A DNA stretch of 64,000 bases, from positions 16,175,248-16,239,247 of the forward strand of contig OY540811.1 in the NCBI GenBank assembly GCA_961205875.1, written 5' to 3'. Shown one piece after another: positions 57,790 to 64,000 of the stretch (positions are counted from its first letter, which is position 1; every line of letters starts with the position of its first letter). Made by a program: the position numbers and the translations under genes. This DNA comes from Sialis fuliginosa. Taxonomy: Eukaryota > Arthropoda > Insecta > Megaloptera > Sialidae. The notes below the pieces were generated by a model. That model was not told the DNA's origin. It did no database searches and saw only the letters and a program-made list of their open reading frames with translations.

Positions 57790-60070
57790 GAAAGACTCTG
57801 CTTCTGTATATGAAGATGAGTAGGGTTTTTCTGCGTACACTGTTAAAAATGTTAACACGTATTATATAGGATACTTTTATTGCTTCTTCACCATGTCTAA
57901 AGGCTAGAAGAAAGCTATATGATCATTTCTGAAAACAATAACAAATAATGGGGCTTGAATTTGAAAATTTACAATTTATCTTTCCGTTTCAGGTCAAAAC
58001 ATGCACTTTTCTTTCCATGTCTGTCAATCATTAACACTCGACAGACTTTAATTAAACTTTTTTTGTAAGTTGGGCCGGGCTTTTTGGTATTAGGTTAAGA
58101 ATAGTAGTTAAAATACTAAATCGAAAAAAACACATACCTTTATTTGACTGATTTAATTTTTTTTTAAATAATCATGAAAGAAGGATATATTTTTTCAATT
58201 TTATTTCTTATGAAAGCTAAAAAGGAGAGAGATAAAAGAGAGCTAACCACTCCTGGCTTAGGGCTACATATTACAAAAGAGATAATGCTAGCATAAAAGT
58301 ATTTGTTGTAATTTAAGTACGTCTGGATCCTAGCGTAGACAGAATTGTTAGGTCCGCAAAGACAATTTGAAAAAAGTAAATAAAAATACACAACAAAACA
58401 ATAAATTGTATTATATAAAAGCTATCTATATGAAACCTACAGGTATGAAAAGACAAACTTATTATAAATAAAAATAAAGTAATTCACTTTTGAATGGATT
58501 TTATTTAATATCTATAATTAAGAAATAGGGAAATCAAACACACAACAGAATAGAAAATTAGTTTTTTAATGAAAACTAAGGATAAAGTTTATATATTGTT
58601 TTAGTTTGTTCATTATGTAAAAAGTTTTTATATTTAACACAAAAAGTTGAATATTATAATTAAGATATATTATAGGTATAAATGTACACAGGATGATTCA
58701 AAACATAATGTACAGCGTTTAGATGGTACCGAGACGAATATAAAAATATACATTTTTAATATCAGAAAGTTTACATATATTAAATTTCTTGGATCGTTAG
58801 CATTAATTTGTTATCCCACTCACTGGTATTAAATAAATAAAAATTTCGGTAATCCATTTGCTAAAAACTTAAAAAAAATTATTTTAATAACTCAGGTGTA
58901 ATATTGGTCCACCATTTACTATAATTATCTCAAATAGTTTTCAAGGTAAGACAGAATGTTTATCATTTAATTTTGAAAAAATAAAAATTCAAGGAAATTA
59001 AGAGGAAACTCCTTTAAAATTGTGTGTGTTTTTTTAAAACGACTCACAATCAGCACAGTACATTATGTTTTACATATATATACCAATCTCGGGATATTGC
59101 GTTATATTTTAATTAATTTTTTTAAAACGACATTTTTTGTAAATAAAACATTGGCAAGTAAAAAACAATTTTGTTTTAATTTGGTATTTTTAATTTTTTA
59201 CCAATTAAAACAAAAAATAAAGTGTAGATTATTTAAGAACAAAGGAGCAGATGATTTTGTATTTGTCACTAATAAAATTCTTCTCGAACAAATTTAAATT
59301 ACTTAGAACATTTATCAGTAATCTTTTTATGTTTATTTTCAATAAAAATGGTGATCAAAAATATAATAAATATTTACATTTCCGGCGAAGAAAATTTTTT
59401 TTCTCTCCGGAATAAGAAACGTCAAAGAAATGATAATTAGCTGAAGGTCATTAACTACAAAAACACGTCTTCTCGACAGAAAGGATGTTATAATTGTAAG
59501 CAGAAAAACTGCCTGCGGACGTTTCGATGCTTACTGAAGATAATTATTTCACAGAACCGAAATTATAAAGTCGAACAAACATCCAAGATTGGCGCTCAGA
59601 AATGGGTTCAATCGATATAATTGTCTAGTTTGTTTTATGTCTTGTTATCCACAGTTCAGTAAACCAGTGATATTTAAAATGTTTGTGGTTTACAGAATGA
59701 AAAATACATTTTGAATTCACGTACATTCTAAAGCCTTTGAAATATTGAACTTAAATAAACTCTTATTATTGACTAGCGCATTGGACTCGGTGTTGCCCGG
59801 GTTAATATCCACAAAATCATAGTGGCCTAAATAATTCAAAATATTTTCTTTAACATTCATATTTGACTGGGAATAATGAAATCCACTCAACATGCTAACG
59901 CAACACGGGTTCACCGCGAATTGTATTTTTTCGACTTGAAATTTACATAAACCTAACCTATCTATAACCGGAATAGAATCCGTTCAGTAGTCAATGAGAA
60001 AATCGTATAAAATTATATTTTCAAACTTCCAAGAAACAGTAAGTCTCGTCTCAAAGTAATTAAACTATAC
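57790..60070. other. Upstream region of the - strand gene, no further gene seen
   Basis: AT-rich. The frames at 58164-58391, 58647-58832 and 59022-59297 carry no motif. A somewhat GC-richer patch at 59460-59620 is not recognised. Confidence 0.45.
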
Positions 60071-60272
60071 ATGTTGTCTCATAACTAAGCATTTAGGCGA
60101 GGGGAATGAGCGGGAGCGGAGTGCGTGTGACGTCACTGGTCGTCTTGTCAAATTTAAAGTTTTAATTAATAGTTAATAATTGGTTAAAATTAGTAATTTC
60201 CATGGATTTTGACGGCTGGCAACGTCACTAGCCGTCAACCAATAGCGTGAAACTACCCTATGAGACAACCTG
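60071..60272. mobile_element. Short TIR element, about 200 bp
   Basis: GTTGTCTCATA (60073-60083) is mirrored by TATGAGACAAC (60259-60269). Just inside lie GC-rich blocks with a TGACGTCACTGG motif and a partly matching CAACGTCACTAGCCG block. The interior is AT-rich. The local base composition stands out from the neighbourhood. Confidence 0.6.
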
Positions 60273-63200
60273 GTCCCGTCTTAGAATTTGTATAAAAATC
60301 AAATTTGTTTAGTCTTTTGATGTTAAATTTTATGTTTTCAAAAAATATTAATAGCTACGATCCTCCACTGAAAAATTATCTTACTATTGGTGAAAACCGT
60401 ATTAAAATCGGTTCAGTAGTTTTTTATTTAACCTGGAACATGTAGAAAAATATAACTTCCTTTTATAGAGGGTAGAGATTATTGAAAATTGTGAAAATAC
60501 TTTCAGAATTACGGATTATTATCGAAAAAAGAATTTATAAAATTTAAAAACCTGGTATCATGTTATAATTATGTATCACATTGTTAATTGATGTAATAAA
60601 GAGACAATTGAATGCAAAACTTTTTAATCCTAAAACTTTTGCCAGGGTATTAAACTACGACAAATAATTTTATACAGGTAAAATTCTCTCTCCGACAAGG
60701 TATTTTAATATTAATGAAAAAACAGCAAGTTTCAAATTATTCATTTTCATAAAAATATAACGTAAACGTCTGGATGTTACATTTTAGAAGTACTCGTATG
60801 TAGATATACATGTTTTTTCTATAGCTTAAATTTTGTTGGTGAAAATTTTTATTTCATATTAGCGTATTTATTTATATACATGAGTTATCTCTTTATATAA
60901 AATGTAGCATTTTTGATGTATTTACACACAAAAAAATATATTTACCACATAAATTTTATCGTATTATTCTTTAATTCCAATTCTAAAAAATATCCAGGCC
61001 ATACATCTTCTAAAATATCCACTCTAGGTTCTTTTATTATTCAGCACATTTTGTTATAAATACCACGCTTTTGAAAAACCTTCAACCTATAAATGACCTA
61101 AGATAACATTTACCTTTTCAAAACATCGACCTTTTTATGTCTTTATATTTGTGCATCGCTGAGGTGGAAATAAACTATATTATTTTTGCATTATGTTGTG
61201 CATCCGGTGTACAGAAAAAACATATACTTTTAAATGAATTTTTAAATGTCCTGCTCTTTATAGTGTAACAATAAAAAACTACAATTTAACCCTGTATAAC
61301 ATCACTGACTTTGTCATTGAACTATTTGCATATAAATATTATTAACTTGAAAGGACATCTTACAAAAATTTCAACAATATAATATAATTTCAATAATATA
61401 ATATAATATAAATATAATATAATATAAACATAATAAAACACACGTTCAGGGGGCTAGTAACATAAACAAAAAAACATTAATTGGATAATTTATATTACTC
61501 AGTTTGAAGAATATATTGCATTTATAACTAACGTACATAATTTTCTCAAGCAAAAGCCGACAGTAAAATTATTTTTTTACGTTTATTTTTTATAAATTGA
61601 ATATTTTCATATTGACCTAATTTTTAATCGTCTAAGGAGGAACTGTAACAAAGAAAATAATTATAATTAAGTACAAATTATAACTACAAAATGCGCAAGA
61701 CAACATTTGATATTTTTGATTATTTGATTCCATAGACAATTACAGTTAAAATATAACTAACTCTCTACGATAGATTTTTATAGACATATCATTTACAACA
61801 CTATAATTATTTACTAATACAGAACTAAAACAAAATAAAAAAATATCTACTGTTCCTAATAATTTAATAACTTTTAATTTACACAGATAACTCATTTAAA
61901 GGAAGTCCACCATTAAGCAACTTTAATTTAAAAAAATGTCAATGACGAATCGTATTTAAATAACAGAAATTAAATTAAAAATAATATAATGAATTTGTGA
62001 TTTTGATAATTATATTTCTATAATTACAGCTTTAATGATTTCTATAACCTCTGTGGGAATCGGAATAATAGCGAGATTTATACCGTTATATTAATGATAT
62101 ATTATTTTAATTTTGTGCCCAATATTTAAGTAGATTTATAAACCTTCAAAACTATAAATTGCATTATTTCTTAAACAAATGTATTATTTCATGGACGTTT
62201 AAATATCTGTTTGTTTGCTTGTTGAGCGTCTATAGTCTTTGGTATGTATACATGGGAAATAATTGTTCTCAGAATTCAGATTCAATAAATATGTAATGTA
62301 TGTAAGCAAAGTTATAATTTGTTGTTATTGGTATTTAATGAAGCCAATTACTGAAGTTTAAACATATTTGCTTTTATGTATATTTATTTTCTGTTAATGT
62401 ACAAGTATTTTAGTTAAACTGCACCATTATTAATTATTATTAAAATATCAAAAATTGTACACTATTTTTTTATTTATAGATCGAAATTTATTTGAAATTT
62501 TTTCATTATACAGTTGAGAATGTAGTGTTTCAACCAATTTTTATAGCTTGTACATGCATCTTTTCCTAATTAAAATTTTAAATACATACATACATGCTAT
62601 ATGTTAAAACCAACCATTTTTTTTTCAAATAGTACCTATATTTGATTTCAACTTGTTTCTCCTCTTCATCTACAAAAGTTAACTTTTATTGTATATAATA
62701 TATTTCATTTTTCATTTAACTTTAGTATTAATTGCTATTCATTTTAACTGTAATACATTTACTACAGTTTCTATTAAATGTATTTAATAACGATAATTTC
62801 TAAGTTATCAAAATATGTATCCAAATAGCCTCATTAAAACTACAGCTAATTGTTATATAGAGCATATGTATTATATTCATTCAAAATGACCATGATTCCA
62901 ACTCTATACTACAATATAACTAATGCACCTAGTAATAACATGTGCCAATTTTTTTCTACATTATACTGAATGCATTTCCAGTAATTCTGCTTACAACTGG
63001 CCCACATTTCATTATCAAAAACTGGCGAGCAATAATTAATATACTAATTGGCTGGACATTTACGTGTGGCACAAACCACGATGGTACAGTTTGTGCTAAC
63101 AACGTTATGGCGTTGATTATTCAACGGAAATGACGAAACCTTTGGCTTTGCCATGCGTGAAATTCCCATACTCCGCGCCACACAATGCGTATATGTATGT

Positions 63201-63479
63201 ATGTTTCTTTGTACTAACGCCCTTTGTGTCAATAATGACCGCACGTTTATTTTTTATATAATTAATTACCGACAACAAACGAGAGTGAAAATCCCAGACA
63301 TTGTTACAACTAGGCGACTTCCATTTGTGTGTATAGGGTGACACAAAAATTGACTTTTTGTGCAGTTACTTATCAACCGTTTATGTTCCTCACAAAAAAA
63401 AATAAATAAACTTATTTATACGTTATTGTCACTAACAATGAGGCGTTCAAAAGCTCATTTTATGTACTTTACTTAAAAA
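60273..63479. other. AT-rich non-coding stretch
   Basis: It contains ATATA-type simple repeats at about 61378-61430 (AATAT units). A block of more balanced composition lies at 62975-63345, with overlapping frames on both strands and no recognisable protein. Confidence 0.5.
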
Positions 63480-63960
63480 AAATCTCTTCTTCTTCAACTT
63501 CTTTCTTCTCTTCCTCAATATTCTTGCCTTAATCATTAATCTATTATATTCAGGATTGGTATTTTCCATTTTACCACTGTTGACTTTTTCATCTTTTTTC
63601 CCTATACGTGACTAGTTCATAATCACTTTAAACCATCTTTTGAATTTGGGTGTACCATCTTAGTGTTTTGTTTTCTAGTCTTCATGTAGTTAATATCATT
63701 ACGTCCATCTCTATCCAGATCTGTTTCGTTCTTATTCTATTCATGCATAATATATGTATTTATTATTGTATATCTACTGTAGACTTCGTCTCGTCAAATC
63801 TAATTCCACTGTTCTTATTTTATTTATCATAGGCCAAAGTTCTCCACCGTAAGTTGTTATATATACTTTTTACAATTGTGTTAAAATTTGTTTCTTTTAT
63901 CTTTAATAAGATTTCGGTTTCAGACTGTACCATGGAGTGTTATGGTTACTTTTAGTTTCT
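63480..63960 (-). pseudogene. Decayed tail of a LINE reverse transcriptase ORF
   Basis: Translation on the - strand gives, in order, T-Y-G-G-E-L-W-P-M (compare the Y-G-x-E-T-W-x-M motif near the C-terminus of many non-LTR reverse transcriptases), R-T-V-E-L-D-L-T-R-R-S (compare the A-E-M-x-F-x-R-R block), N-R-I-R-T-K-Q-I, and then L-R-W-Y-T-Q-I-Q-K-M (compare the L-x-W-x-G-H-V-x-R-M block). The blocks are in the expected order but interrupted by stops and frame changes. Upstream parts would lie beyond the right edge of the window. Family motifs are recalled, not searched. Confidence 0.55.
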
Positions 63961-64000
63961 ACATCTATATAACGCAGTAAAATATTTTGTTTAGTACAAA

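Noticed and set aside
1-64000. tRNA or rRNA genes
   Set aside because: I scanned for B-box-like and rRNA core sequences by eye and saw none; a dedicated covariance search would be needed to exclude a tRNA.

Overview
This looks like nuclear DNA of an insect. It is strongly AT-rich and almost entirely non-coding. It has introns of 2 to 14 kb with ordinary GT-AG splice sites, TATA boxes, mariner/Tc1, hAT and PIF/Harbinger-like debris, and many small palindromic elements. I cannot settle the insect order from sequence alone. There is no sign of operons, ribosomal RNA or tRNA genes, or CRISPR.

Two real host genes can be assembled. On the + strand (20601-25517) is a four-exon gene for a predicted 474-residue type II membrane glycosyltransferase of family GT92 (DUF23). 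It has a short signal-anchor first exon, a D-x-D-E-F-L catalytic motif and a C-terminal H-H-Y-R motif. On the - strand (57598 down to 33248) is a gene of about 24 kb for a predicted secreted protein of 419 residues or more. Its pieces are a 9-nt first coding exon (Met-Ala-Pro), an exon with the rest of the signal peptide and a Tyr/Arg-rich start, an exon holding about 120 residues of Arg-Tyr-Asp repeats and then an aromatic/Gly-rich part, and a hydrophilic last exon. I do not recognise this protein.

The most interesting structure is in the introns of that second gene. Four short exon-like cassettes of 18, 21, 24 and 21 nt sit at 49198-49215, 49074-49094, 48857-48880 and 47123-47143. All are on the - strand, flanked by acceptor and donor sites, multiples of three and phase 2-2 like the introns that hold them. 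They encode variants of one Ser-Asp-Ser/Thr-x-Lys peptide. They look like a set of duplicated microexons, probably alternatively spliced.

The rest is mobile DNA and decayed sequence. From left to right: a broken mariner/Tc1 transposase (about 943-1545); a repeat unit carrying a damaged Cys-rich ORF (about 2077-3825); a 670-bp TIR element (4930-5599); a dispersed family of short repeats (6183-6560, 18375-18445, 27890-28300, 51755-51990); a palindromic family (8370-8579, 40998-41745, 48080-48215); a hairpin of about 700 bp with near-identical 300-bp arms (9469-10177); a 1-kb element with internal tandem copies (13708-14731); a PIF-like element with a palindromic MITE nested inside it in GT92 intron 1 (20923-21738); a long inverted repeat (29217-29732); a two-insertion nest (40998-41745, including a hAT MITE with a perfect 8-bp target duplication); a mariner-like MITE (52279-52808); another long inverted repeat (53350-53838); small TIR elements at 54246-54780 and 60071-60272; and a decayed LINE reverse-transcriptase tail at the right edge (63480-63960).
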